From: Polycladomyces subterraneus
Lineage (GTDB): Bacteria > Bacillota > Bacilli > Thermoactinomycetales > JIR-001
Assembly: GCF_030433435.1 (NCBI RefSeq)
Contig: NZ_JANRHH010000020.1
Coordinates: forward strand, 1 to 64,000
Length of the DNA: 64,000 bases
Direction: 5' to 3'
Program-made: the position numbers and the translations under genes
Shown: positions 36,150 through 44,559 of the stretch, piece after piece
How positions within the stretch are numbered: position 1 is the first letter of the stretch
Layout: each line of letters begins with the position of its first letter
Notes under the pieces: generated by a model
What the model was told of the DNA's origin: nothing
Seen by the model: the letters and a program-made list of their open reading frames with translations, nothing else
Databases searched by the model: none

Positions 36150-37499
36150 CTAGTAAGGCAATTTGACGATAAAAGTCGTCCCCTGACCCGGGGAGCTTTC
36201 GACTTCAATTGTTCCGTTATGGGCCAACACGAATTCCTTGGCGATCGCGAGACCCAGCCCCATCCCACCGCTGTTGCGTGTACGCGCTTCATCCGTCCGA
36301 TAAAACCGGTCAAAAAGGAAGGGGAGATGTTCGGGTTCGATGCCGATTCCGGTGTCGGTAATCGTAATTCGCAGGAAACCGCTCTCTTCATTCCGTGCCG
36401 TTTCCTCCTCAACCGTAATGCTCACGTTTCCGCCCGAGGGGGTATAGCGGACGGAATTGACGAGCAAGTTGAGGAGAACTTGTGTCATTCGGTTCGGGTC
36501 TACATTGACTGTGGCCATGTCAGTAGAGCAAGTAAGTGTGATCTCAATACCTTTCCGCTCGGCGTCGGGGGTGATTCGATCAATGATCCGACGCAGCAGT
36601 GCAGGAATATGAGTCGGTTTTCGTTCGAGTGGCAGCTTTTTCGCCTCAGCGAGCGATAATTGGTGAAGGTCGTCGACGAGTCGGGTTAAGCGGATCAGTT
36701 CATCCTGAAGCGGTAGCAAGCTCTCTGGTTCGATGGGACGGCCGCCCTGCTGAACAAGATCTAGTTTGCCTCGAATGATCGTTAACGGTGTTCTCAGTTC
36801 ATGAGCGACATCTGCCACCAGATTTCTCCGAACATTCTCGGCGCGCTGCAGCTGTTTGGACATCTCATTGAACGCTTTCGCGACTTTTCCGTATTCATCC
36901 TTGGTTACGACAGGAGCCTGAATCCCGAATTCACCTTTCCCTAATCGATCGATAGCGGGAATCAGCAGCCTGAGCGGTGCCGTCAACCGCTTGGATAACC
37001 CATAGGCGATCAGCAGAGAGAGCAGGGCGAAAACAGTTGCGTCTGCAAACAACAGGAACGTCACCGAATCGAGTATCCCGATCCGCAATTTGGAAATGCA
37101 GGCAACTTCCGGGTCGTAATAATACAAGAACGCGATCGTTTCTCCGGCCATCCGCACGCTGCTCCGAATGCCAAACATCGTAACCGTTTGATAGCTGGCA
37201 TCTCCGGCAACATACAGTCGTTTTTTTTCCGGGGACAATAACACGAAACTGGCACTCTGATGGCTGTTCCAAAATTGTTTGCTCACATGGACTTGCTGTA
37301 CACCGTCCCAAGAGCCGTTGTTTTTTTCGTAGTAGCTGGCAAAAAGGTTGGACAACTCCTCTATTTCTTTTCTTCTGGTTGTCTCCACCATCAATTCAAG
37401 TGAATCCCTCACAACGATCTGCGTCACGAAGGCATATATCAAACCCATCGCCACAATAAATGATGCCATGGTAACAAACAGCTTGCGACTGACACTCAT
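36150..37499 (-). CDS. Sensor histidine kinase
   Basis: Membrane histidine kinase of 449 residues. Two membrane segments (about 8-30 and 143-168) bracket an extracytoplasmic sensor; then HAMP (169-222), HisKA with phospho-acceptor His233 in VAHELRTPL, and HATPase_c with NLLVNSVRYTP, DTGIGIEPEHLPFLFDRFYR and GMGLGLAIAKEF. All kinase motifs are intact. The ATG overlaps the stop of the response-regulator gene upstream (ATGA), but that regulator is truncated and frameshifted. The kinase is therefore an orphan unless it signals to another regulator. The stimulus is unknown. Confidence 0.92.
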   Translation of the reverse strand: MSVSRKLFVTMASFIVAMGLIYAFVTQIVVRDSLELMVETTRRKEIEELSNLFASYYEKNNGSWDGVQQVHVSKQFWNSHQSASFVLLSPEKKRLYVAGDASYQTVTMFGIRSSVRMAGETIAFLYYYDPEVACISKLRIGILDSVTFLLFADATVFALLSLLIAYGLSKRLTAPLRLLIPAIDRLGKGEFGIQAPVVTKDEYGKVAKAFNEMSKQLQRAENVRRNLVADVAHELRTPLTIIRGKLDLVQQGGRPIEPESLLPLQDELIRLTRLVDDLHQLSLAEAKKLPLERKPTHIPALLRRIIDRITPDAERKGIEITLTCSTDMATVNVDPNRMTQVLLNLLVNSVRYTPSGGNVSITVEEETARNEESGFLRITITDTGIGIEPEHLPFLFDRFYRTDEARTRNSGGMGLGLAIAKEFVLAHNGTIEVESSPGQGTTFIVKLPY

Positions 37500-37953
37500 A
37501 ACCGGTCACCAAACCGGTAGCCGAATCCGTAGACGGTTTGTATGTAGATGGGGTTAGACGGATCGTCTTCGATTTTTTTACGGATACGGCTGATATGGGC
37601 ATCCACCGTCCGCTCGTCATTCAGAATACCGTCTTCCAGCGTCTCCAAAAGCTGCAGTCGGCTGTAACCACACCTGGCTTCGCGGCCAATGTGAGCAGGA
37701 GTTTGAACTCTGTTGGTGTAAGCGGAATTTCTTGCCCGCGTTTCCATACACGGCACTGTGATTCCGAAATCAAAAGTTCACCGCGCTGTATCTGATGCTC
37801 AGCAATTTCCTGCCCTTCTATACGGCGTAACACGGAGCGGATTCGGGCAGCCAGTTCCCGTAAAGAAAAAGGTTTCGTGATGTAGTCGTCCGCACCCATT
37901 TCCAATCCAATGATTTTGTCGGTTTCTTCCGTTCTTGCCGTCACCATAATAAT
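37496..37953 (-). pseudogene. OmpR-family response regulator, truncated and frameshifted
   Basis: The remaining part starts at IIMVTARTEETDKIIGLEMG, the fourth to fifth strand region of a receiver domain, so the phospho-acceptor Asp is missing. The sequence further upstream is unrelated. The winged-HTH output domain is then split: PLTPTEFKLLLTLAAKPGVV is in one frame and YSRLQLLETLEDG to the end in another. The break sits at GGTTAC near 37663-37668 and one missing T would explain it. The gene would have been the partner of the kinase at 36150. Confidence 0.85.
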
Positions 37954-38143
37954 GCCGATAGCACTATGGAATTGTTGCGCTGCAAAACGATGCTTTTCAA
38001 ACGACCAGTGTATCCCTCATATCGGCGTCTCTATTCAATATTTTGGCCATGACCATGATGATATGTGTGACTTATTTTAAACCTTTTGGGAAGATAAAAA
38101 AGAATCGGTAGACGTGAATGGGTAACCCTTAGTAGGAGCAATA

Positions 38144-38186
38144 AAACCCAAAAACGTCTTCGATGGTGAAGACGTTTTTGGGTTTT
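38144..38186. terminator. Strong bidirectional terminator
   Basis: An 18-bp stem (38144-38161 with 38168-38185) around a GATGGT loop, bordered by A and T runs. It lies between the YhgE gene and the response-regulator relic; the rest of the ~280-base gap shows nothing else. Confidence 0.85.
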
Positions 38187-38234
38187 GATGTCACAACAAG
38201 GTTAGTAGCCCCCGCCGACTCTGGTTTGGCTCGA

Positions 38235-40511
38235 TCAAGCTGGTTGAGCCGAAGTCATTCTCTGTCCGGCTCTTACTGCTTTAAATTGCTTTCTATATAA
38301 AATCACAAATTTCACCATGGTTACAACTACAAATACGGTGAAATAAGACAGTAAGATCTTACCGTCTTCCCACATAAAGGAATAATCTCCCGACGAAATG
38401 ACCGCTTTAAATCCTGAAACGGCATAGGTCATCGGTAAATAATCATGGGCTGTGCGGAAGAAGTCCGGCAACAATTCTGCCGGGAATGTTCCAGCACTTG
38501 AAGTAAGTTGCAAGACCATGGTGGCAATGGCGATAAATTTACCAAGTGGCCCCACCAAAGACACAATGCAAAAGACGAGAGACATAAAGGTAATGCTGGT
38601 CAATATGGTAAAGAGGAGGAAATAGGGAACATTTTTCACATGAATGTCCAATCCCCACAAAATGATGGCGTCTACCACCAAAGATTGTATGATCACAACT
38701 AAAACGATCGGGATATACTTGCTGATAAACCAAGTAAGCCCATTTCTCGGTTGACCGAACGGGGTGGGGAACGGATAAATCGCCGATAGCATCAGTCCCC
38801 CCACAAACAAAGCCAGGGATAAGAAATAAGGTGTCATGGCTGTCCCGTAGTTCGGCACGGGCGCTTGTTCTTTGGATGATAGATGGACCGGTTCGGCAAA
38901 CATGTCATACTTGCTTTGATTCCCATTGACTTCACCGGATTCTTTCGCGGCGTTTCGCAATTTGGACGCCAGCTCGCCTGTTGCCTTGCCCATTTTGTCG
39001 AGTCCTTGCTCGATTCCGCCAGAACCGCCAGCCAATTTACCAAGGCCGTCTGTCATTTTTCCGGAACCGTCTGCCAGCTTTCCGATTCCTGTCGAGAGCG
39101 AACCACTACCGTACGCAATCTTGGATGCGCCAGACTGAGCCTCACCCAGCTTGGAATTAAAGGTGAAAAATCCTTGAGCAAATTGCTGTTCACCTGCCAG
39201 CAACTGATTCGCTCCAGCCGCCAATTGGCTTTGCGCTTGTCTCAATTGCTCAAACCCGGACGCTAATTTTGCTTGTCCTGTAGCCACTTTCTCTGCCCCA
39301 GCCGCCAGTTGGGTCGCCCCCTGCGACAGCTCCCCAGATTTATCCGAAAGAACTGATGCAGTGCCGGCGACGGTTTTAACCGATTGCTCTGCTTGTGCAT
39401 GATGGCTTTCAAGCTGGTTGAATAGTTGATTCAATCGTGCTTTTTGGCTGTCTGAAACATTGGGGTCATTCTCAATCTCTTGGACTTGTTGCCTTAAGCT
39501 CGCAATATCCTGTGTCTCAGTCTGAGCCTGGGAAACGGCGACATCGGCCCGCTCACTCAGTTGTCCGAGCCCAGCTCGCAATTGCTCAGATCCATTCGCC
39601 AATTGCTGTGAACCATTTTGCACTTGGACTGAACCGGAAGTTAATTTACCTATATTGTTGCTGATTTCATCCATCCCGGCCAATGAGCGGTTCAGCCCGT
39701 CACTAAGCTGACTGGTTCCATTTTGCAGTTGCAGGGCCGCGTTTGAGAGTCGGTCACCACCGTTTTTTAATTGTCCCAGTCCCGTCGAGAGCTGCTCTGC
39801 ACCTTGCTGGAGTTGATTTGAACCTGACAACGCGCTGGACAGGCCTTGTTCAAACAAAATGGAATTGGCCGCGGCCTTTTTTAATCCTTCATGCAGTTTT
39901 GCCGCTCCGGCCTCTGCCTTCCATGATCCGTTACGCAACTTGGATGCGCCATCGCTCGCTTTGGCGTAACCGTTCGACAATTCCTTCAACACATCAAACA
40001 TGCTTTCCGCATATGTTTCGATCAGCGCGGTTGATACCTCTTGCTTGATTTTTTCCGTTGCCGTCTGACCAATCTGTTTGGCGATAAAGTTATGGCTATC
40101 GTTTACGATATATTCCAGCTTGAGATGCTGGGGATGCTCGTCCATCAATGTACCGGCGTTCTTTGAAAAATCTTGGGGGATTCGGATGATCATATAGTAT
40201 TTCCAATCCTTCAGCCCCTCCTGCGCGACCTTGTCACTTACAAACTTCCAGTCAAATGTGCGTTTGTCCCGCAACTTATCGACCAAGTCTTTGCCTAAGT
40301 GCAATTTCTTACCATGAACGGTTGCACCTTTATCAAGATTGACGACCGCAACGGGCAATTGATCCAAACGCCCGTATGGATCTTGGAACGCTCCGATAAA
40401 CGACCCGCCATATAATAAAGGAATAAATAATACAAGTATCAGTGCGATGAGAAGTTTTTTATTATGAACGATCGTCGTGAACTCTTTACTTAAGAGCTTC
40501 CAAGTATTCAT
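38235..40511 (-). CDS. YhgE/Pip-family membrane protein
   Basis: Large membrane protein of about 758 residues of the YhgE/Pip (ABC-2-like) family. One N-terminal membrane helix (LIALILVLFIPLLYGG) is followed by a ~500-residue extracytoplasmic region with many LxxGxxQLxxG-type heptad-like repeats, and the C-terminal part has five or six helices. Homologues include phage infection proteins and type VII secretion-associated proteins; the function is not well defined. The ATG at 40511 has GAGAGGG at a good distance; a GTG at 40520 is possible but too close to it. It is divergent from a TetR gene. Confidence 0.88.
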   Translation of the reverse strand: MNTWKLLSKEFTTIVHNKKLLIALILVLFIPLLYGGSFIGAFQDPYGRLDQLPVAVVNLDKGATVHGKKLHLGKDLVDKLRDKRTFDWKFVSDKVAQEGLKDWKYYMIIRIPQDFSKNAGTLMDEHPQHLKLEYIVNDSHNFIAKQIGQTATEKIKQEVSTALIETYAESMFDVLKELSNGYAKASDGASKLRNGSWKAEAGAAKLHEGLKKAAANSILFEQGLSSALSGSNQLQQGAEQLSTGLGQLKNGGDRLSNAALQLQNGTSQLSDGLNRSLAGMDEISNNIGKLTSGSVQVQNGSQQLANGSEQLRAGLGQLSERADVAVSQAQTETQDIASLRQQVQEIENDPNVSDSQKARLNQLFNQLESHHAQAEQSVKTVAGTASVLSDKSGELSQGATQLAAGAEKVATGQAKLASGFEQLRQAQSQLAAGANQLLAGEQQFAQGFFTFNSKLGEAQSGASKIAYGSGSLSTGIGKLADGSGKMTDGLGKLAGGSGGIEQGLDKMGKATGELASKLRNAAKESGEVNGNQSKYDMFAEPVHLSSKEQAPVPNYGTAMTPYFLSLALFVGGLMLSAIYPFPTPFGQPRNGLTWFISKYIPIVLVVIIQSLVVDAIILWGLDIHVKNVPYFLLFTILTSITFMSLVFCIVSLVGPLGKFIAIATMVLQLTSSAGTFPAELLPDFFRTAHDYLPMTYAVSGFKAVISSGDYSFMWEDGKILLSYFTVFVVVTMVKFVILYRKQFKAVRAGQRMTSAQPA

Positions 40512-40648
40512 CGATTTCACCCTCTCTCCATTCTTTAAGACCGTGATGCGCGGTTTTCCTCATTTTGCTCATCGCCATTTTTGCGATATAGATGAATAAG
40601 CGTTATATTTGAAAGAGAATTTAACTTACATATTACCGCATCATATTG

Positions 40649-40666
40649 ATTGGACGTCCGACCAAT
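40649..40666 (+). promoter_or_regulatory. Imperfect palindrome, likely TetR operator between yhgE-like and tetR genes
   Basis: ATTGG-ACGTCCGA-CCAAT lies in the divergent intergenic region. It overlaps a weak -35-like TTGGAC (40650-40655) that precedes ATTATA (40674-40679) by 18 bases. Confidence 0.5.
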
Positions 40667-40724
40667 AACACGCATTATAACACACATCTACGGTTTATTA
40701 CAATAAAAGGAGGGTGGGCGGGTT

Positions 40725-41306
40725 TTGAACAAAGAACACCAAACTGCTGTGCGCCAACACATTCTGGAATCCACCTTTCGTTGTTTGGCGGAAAATGGAT
40801 CTTCTTCTTTATCTGTCCGCAAAATTGCTCAAGAAGCAGACATCACCTTAAGTCTTGTGCATTATTATTTTCCCAATAAAGAAGAGTTGTTAGTTGCCGC
40901 AGCTTCGTATACCTTGGAAAAACAATTGGCCTCCATTCGAGAGGAGCTTCATTCAATCGCAACTGTTACAGATCGAATCAAAAAAATCATGTCCATCGTT
41001 CGTGAACAATTTACGGATACACCTTGGCGCAAAGTTTATTTTGACCTATTGTCCATGGCCTCATGGTCTCCCCGCATGGCGCAGGAAGTAAAAAAAATGC
41101 AAGATGATTTGATCGAACGCATCGTCAATCTCTGTACCAACAGTTTCACCGATCGTATGGTAAAGCGGGCATTTGTCAGGACTCTGTTAGCTATTTTGAA
41201 TGGTTTGGCCCTTCAGGTGTTAAATGGCGCTCCTGAAGAAGAAATCAAAACCGCTTTTGGCATGGCCGAACGTGCGATACTATCCCTGCTTCCTCAATCC
41301 GATTGA
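40725..41306 (+). CDS. TetR/AcrR-family regulator (YhgD-like position)
   Basis: Repressor of 193 residues with the HTH segment LSVRKIAQEADITLSLVHYYF and a C-terminal domain of the BetI-like type. The start is TTG at 40725 after AAAGGAGGGTGG. It is divergent from the YhgE/Pip gene, as yhgD and yhgE are adjacent in B. subtilis, so it very probably controls that gene through the palindrome at 40649-40666. Confidence 0.87.
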   Translation: MNKEHQTAVRQHILESTFRCLAENGSSSLSVRKIAQEADITLSLVHYYFPNKEELLVAAASYTLEKQLASIREELHSIATVTDRIKKIMSIVREQFTDTPWRKVYFDLLSMASWSPRMAQEVKKMQDDLIERIVNLCTNSFTDRMVKRAFVRTLLAILNGLALQVLNGAPEEEIKTAFGMAERAILSLLPQSD

Positions 41307-41360
41307 TCAGGCTATTCCAGAAAATCGACGAGCCCGGATGGAAGAAACATTCACTGAGAA

Positions 41361-41390
41361 AAAGCCGATCCCGCAAAGGGGATCGGCTTT
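41361..41390. terminator. Terminator between tetR and the M42 peptidase gene
   Basis: AAAGCCGATCCC / GGGATCGGCTTT with a short loop; usable on both strands of this convergent pair. Confidence 0.85.
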
Positions 41391-41395
41391 GTACC

Positions 41396-42475
41396 CTAAT
41401 ATTGATGGAGTCGCTCCACAGTCGTGCGATCCAGCTTTTTCACCAGCGCGGTCAGCAATTGGACCAGTTGTTCCAAGTCGTCTTCATGAATGATGGAAGT
41501 ATGGCTGTGGATATACCGTGACGGAATTCCTACGGAAATCGTCGGTACACCTTGATTGTGCAAATGAATGCGGCCGGCATCGGTGGCGCCGCGATCGATG
41601 CTCTCATACTGCAATGGGATATCCAGCTCTTTTGCTGTGTCCCTGAGTAGTTGGAGCAAGCCGCGGTGTGCGATATGTAGCGCATCGTAGATGACAACCA
41701 GCGGCCCCTTACCCAGATGGCAGGGAGCCTCATCAGGTGAGGTGCCCGGTGTGTCTCCGCCCAACCCCACATCGATCACGATGGCGACGTCCGGGTCCAC
41801 CACGGCTGCGGAAGTTCCGGCACCGCGAATGCCCACTTCCTCCATGACCGTTCCCACCGCATACAGAGTGCCTGGTAAATCCTTTTGATCCAACCTGCGC
41901 ATCACTTCCACGGCGACCGCGCAACCCATTCGGTTGTCCATCGCTTTGGCCAGCCAATATTTCGGATTGGCCATCACTGTGAACGGCGAGTGGGGGACGA
42001 TCGGATCACCAGGGCGGACCCCCATGGCTTCGGCTTCTTTCCGGTCTGCCACGCCGATGTCGATAAACAAATCCTTGATCTCAACCGCTTCCTTTCGTTT
42101 GGCAGGCGGGAGCGAATGGGGAGGTTGGGAGCCGATGACACCCAACAATGTACCCTGATGAGTCCGAACTTCTACGCGTTGGGCCGGTAACACTTGGCTC
42201 CACCATCCGCCCAACGGTTGAAACTTCAAATACCCCTCATCGGTGATCCTGGTCACCATCCAACCCACTTCATCCAAATGTCCGGCCAACATCACTCGCG
42301 GTCGATCCTGCGTACCCCGTTTTTCGGCAATCAGAGAACCGAGATTGTCGGTGGTGATGTGATCAGCATGGGTTTCAACCCATTTCCGCATCACATCGCG
42401 CACCGGTTGCTCGTAACCTGATGGACCAAAAGCTTCCGTCAGTTCCTTCAACATGGATTTCAATGATGTTTGCAT
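41396..42475 (-). CDS. M42-family metallo-aminopeptidase, paralogue 1
   Basis: Cytoplasmic dinuclear zinc aminopeptidase of 359 residues (glutamyl aminopeptidase/endoglucanase M family). Metal ligands and catalytic residues are visible in AGHLDEVG, KAMDNRMGC, MEEVGIRGAG, VIDVGLGGD and SRYIHSHTS. These enzymes form large dodecameric shells that degrade short peptides. A paralogue lies at 43369-44436 in the opposite orientation. The gene has its own promoter (42567-42595) about 90 bases upstream. Confidence 0.92.
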   Translation of the reverse strand: MQTSLKSMLKELTEAFGPSGYEQPVRDVMRKWVETHADHITTDNLGSLIAEKRGTQDRPRVMLAGHLDEVGWMVTRITDEGYLKFQPLGGWWSQVLPAQRVEVRTHQGTLLGVIGSQPPHSLPPAKRKEAVEIKDLFIDIGVADRKEAEAMGVRPGDPIVPHSPFTVMANPKYWLAKAMDNRMGCAVAVEVMRRLDQKDLPGTLYAVGTVMEEVGIRGAGTSAAVVDPDVAIVIDVGLGGDTPGTSPDEAPCHLGKGPLVVIYDALHIAHRGLLQLLRDTAKELDIPLQYESIDRGATDAGRIHLHNQGVPTISVGIPSRYIHSHTSIIHEDDLEQLVQLLTALVKKLDRTTVERLHQY

Positions 42476-42566
42476 CTTCGGGTTCTCCTTTATTCAGATT
42501 GGCATCATCAATATATGCGTCGACATTCGGCACAAGGACTCCACTGTTGATGGTGATGACGATTCC

Positions 42567-42595
42567 ATCATATCCTGTTATAAACGGATGGACAA
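42567..42595 (-). promoter_or_regulatory. SigA-type promoter of the first M42 gene
   Basis: On the minus strand TTGTCC (42595-42590) and TATGAT (42572-42567) are 17 bases apart. Confidence 0.7.
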
Positions 42596-42605
42596 CCGCA
42601 GCTTA

Positions 42606-42941
42606 CTAACGACTGGCTTCTACAGGGCGCCATTGTTGGATCACCGAGCGGATGTCGTCGACCTTCTTCCAATACGCTTCCATCGTCGACCGGCCTTTTG
42701 GTGTAATCCGAATGGTGGTTTGCGGAATTTTTTTGCGAATGAAGTGTTTATCCACTTCGATCAGGCCCGCTTCTTCCAATTTGGACAGGTGGCACGACAG
42801 GTTTCCTTTTGTCAGCCCGGTCAGTTCCTGCAAAAACAGGAACTCGGCTATGGTACAGGCATACAAGGCGGACATGATAGCCAGCCGAGCCGGTTCGTGT
42901 ACGGTTTTGTCCAAACGTGCCAGTTCTTTGAAGGGCATCAC
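42606..42941 (-). CDS. Winged-helix transcriptional regulator (ArsR/MarR-like)
   Basis: Small DNA-binding protein of 111 residues. ARLAIMSALYACTIAEFLFLQELTGLTKGNLSCHLSKLEEAGLIEVDK is a winged HTH of the type found in stand-alone regulators of the winged helix DNA-binding domain family. No metal-binding cysteines are evident. The start is GTG (42941) or the next codon ATG, both after AAGAGGTG. A consensus promoter is present upstream. The target is unknown; the M42 peptidase gene just downstream on the same strand is a candidate. Confidence 0.8.
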   Translation of the reverse strand: MMPFKELARLDKTVHEPARLAIMSALYACTIAEFLFLQELTGLTKGNLSCHLSKLEEAGLIEVDKHFIRKKIPQTTIRITPKGRSTMEAYWKKVDDIRSVIQQWRPVEASR

Positions 42942-42979
42942 GGGCGATCACCTCTTACGGATTGGAAAATCTTACTTTC

Positions 42980-43008
42980 ATCATATAAGACAGATCAATT
43001 CATTTCAA
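42980..43008 (-). promoter_or_regulatory. SigA-type promoter of the winged-helix gene
   Basis: On the minus strand TTGAAA (43008-43003) and TATGAT (42985-42980) are 17 bases apart. Confidence 0.75.
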
Positions 43009-43034
43009 CAACCGGTTTATATTACAAACCACAA

Positions 43035-43061
43035 ATAAAAAACAATCGGGCTGAAAGCCCG
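43035..43061 (-). terminator. Terminator after the ynzC-like gene
   Basis: On the minus strand CGGGCTTTCAGCCCG is followed by ATTGTTTTTT. It lies 41 bases beyond the stop of the small gene at 43102-43272. Confidence 0.7.
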
Positions 43062-43101
43062 TGATTTCCCATACTTTGATATAATCAAAACGGACGCATA
43101 C

Positions 43102-43272
43102 TCAATCGACAAAACGAATCCGATCCAGTTGTTGTCGGAGCTGTCCGCGGATCGATTCCAAATAAGCCTGGCGAAGTTGGGCTTGTTCGCGCTTTTCCTC
43201 CTGGGTTAAGCCTTCGTTTTTTTGTTTACGAGCCAATTCGTTGATGCGTTGAATCATTTCTTTGGTAATCAC
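43102..43272 (-). CDS. YnzC-family (DUF896) small protein
   Basis: Protein of 56 residues read from a GTG after AGGAGTG: ITKEMIQRINELARKQK, then GLTQEEKREQAQLRQAYL, ending RQQLDRIRFVD. This is the highly conserved DUF896/UPF0291 pattern known from B. subtilis YnzC, a two-helix protein of unknown molecular role whose expression in B. subtilis is tied to the SOS-linked yneA-yneB-ynzC operon. Here it stands alone between the winged-helix gene and the second M42 gene. Confidence 0.9.
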   Translation of the reverse strand: MITKEMIQRINELARKQKNEGLTQEEKREQAQLRQAYLESIRGQLRQQLDRIRFVD

Positions 43273-43368
43273 GACTCTCACTCCTCTTTACACACTTTAT
43301 CGAAAGTCGCGATGGATGGCAACCCGTAAGAAGGAACCCGTGTAAATAGAGAAAGGATGATGATCAAT

Positions 43369-44436
43369 ATGGTTCAATGGGAACTGTTTCGAGAACTGAC
43401 ACAAACACCTGCAGCTCCCGGTTTTGAACAGGACTTGCGCCGGATGATACGCAAACACTTGGAACCCCTAGCCGATGAGCTGGTACATGACCGGTTGGGC
43501 AGCTTGTTCGGCGTCAAGCGGGGTGACGAGGAACACCCCCGAGTGATGGTGGCTGGACATATGGATGAGGTAGCCATGATGATTACGCGCATTACCGAAG
43601 ACGGCTTTCTCAAATTCCAGCCGTTGGGTGGATGGTGGAGCCAAGTGTTGCTGGCGCAACGAGTGGAGGTCATCAATGATAGAGGAGAGCGAATCCCCGG
43701 CGTGATCGGTTCGGTGCCTCCTCATCTTTTGGATGCGGATGCACGTAAAAAGCCTGTAGACATCCAGAAAATGTTTATCGACATTGGTGCACGAGACAAG
43801 GATGAAGTGGAATCACTGGGCATTCAACCCGGAGATGCAGCCGTTCCTGTTTGTCCTTATGTGGAAATGGCCACCGGCAGACGGATCATGACCAAAGCAT
43901 GGGATAATCGCTTTGGTTGCGGGATGGCGATCGAGCTGTTGCGGGAACTGAAAGGCACTTCCCACCCCAATACCGTTTATGCGGGGGCCACCGTTCTAGA
44001 AGAGGTGGGCGCCCGCGGAGCGAAAACATCTGCCCAGATGATCGAACCGGATGTGTTTTTTGCCGTGGACGCCGGTCCGGCCGGGGATACGCCTGGTGTT
44101 CGCGACGGATTCGGAAAGCTCGGCAAAGGGGTGGTCATCCGCATTTTTGACCGGACGATGGTCACGCTGCCCGGGATGAGAGAGTTTTTGTTGGATACGG
44201 CAGAGTCAGAAGGGATTCCGTACCAGTTTTTCGTCTCTCAAGGGGGAACGGATGCCGGTCAGGCGCACCTGACAGGAAAAGGCGTGCCCTCCGCTGCGGT
44301 GGGCATCGTTGCCCGTTACATCCATTCCCATGCGTCCGTGGTGGATAAAGAGGATGTGGAAGCAGCCATACAATTTTTGGTAGCCCTCATCAAACGTCTC
44401 GACAAGTCTGCGTTGGAGTCGATTCGTGGGTTTTAA
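43369..44436 (+). CDS. M42-family metallo-aminopeptidase, paralogue 2
   Basis: Aminopeptidase of 355 residues homologous to the product of 41396-42475. Metal and catalytic segments are AGHMDEVA, KAWDNRFGC, LEEVGARGAK, AVDAGPAGD and ARYIHSHAS. The pair may form hetero- or separate homo-oligomeric particles, as seen for multiple M42 paralogues in other Bacilli and archaea. Starts at 43357, 43360 and 43369 are all ATG in frame; the last is best spaced from GAAAGG. Confidence 0.9.
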   Translation: MVQWELFRELTQTPAAPGFEQDLRRMIRKHLEPLADELVHDRLGSLFGVKRGDEEHPRVMVAGHMDEVAMMITRITEDGFLKFQPLGGWWSQVLLAQRVEVINDRGERIPGVIGSVPPHLLDADARKKPVDIQKMFIDIGARDKDEVESLGIQPGDAAVPVCPYVEMATGRRIMTKAWDNRFGCGMAIELLRELKGTSHPNTVYAGATVLEEVGARGAKTSAQMIEPDVFFAVDAGPAGDTPGVRDGFGKLGKGVVIRIFDRTMVTLPGMREFLLDTAESEGIPYQFFVSQGGTDAGQAHLTGKGVPSAAVGIVARYIHSHASVVDKEDVEAAIQFLVALIKRLDKSALESIRGF

Positions 44437-44559
44437 CAACGATAGATCCGATTCACTCCTTACAATCCAAAAAAAGGCTACAGGGATTTGGCAATCTCTG
44501 GAGAACCCTAAAGTAACCCCCGTTGCTGTTTCGGATTGTCCGGAAAGGAGATGGATCGG

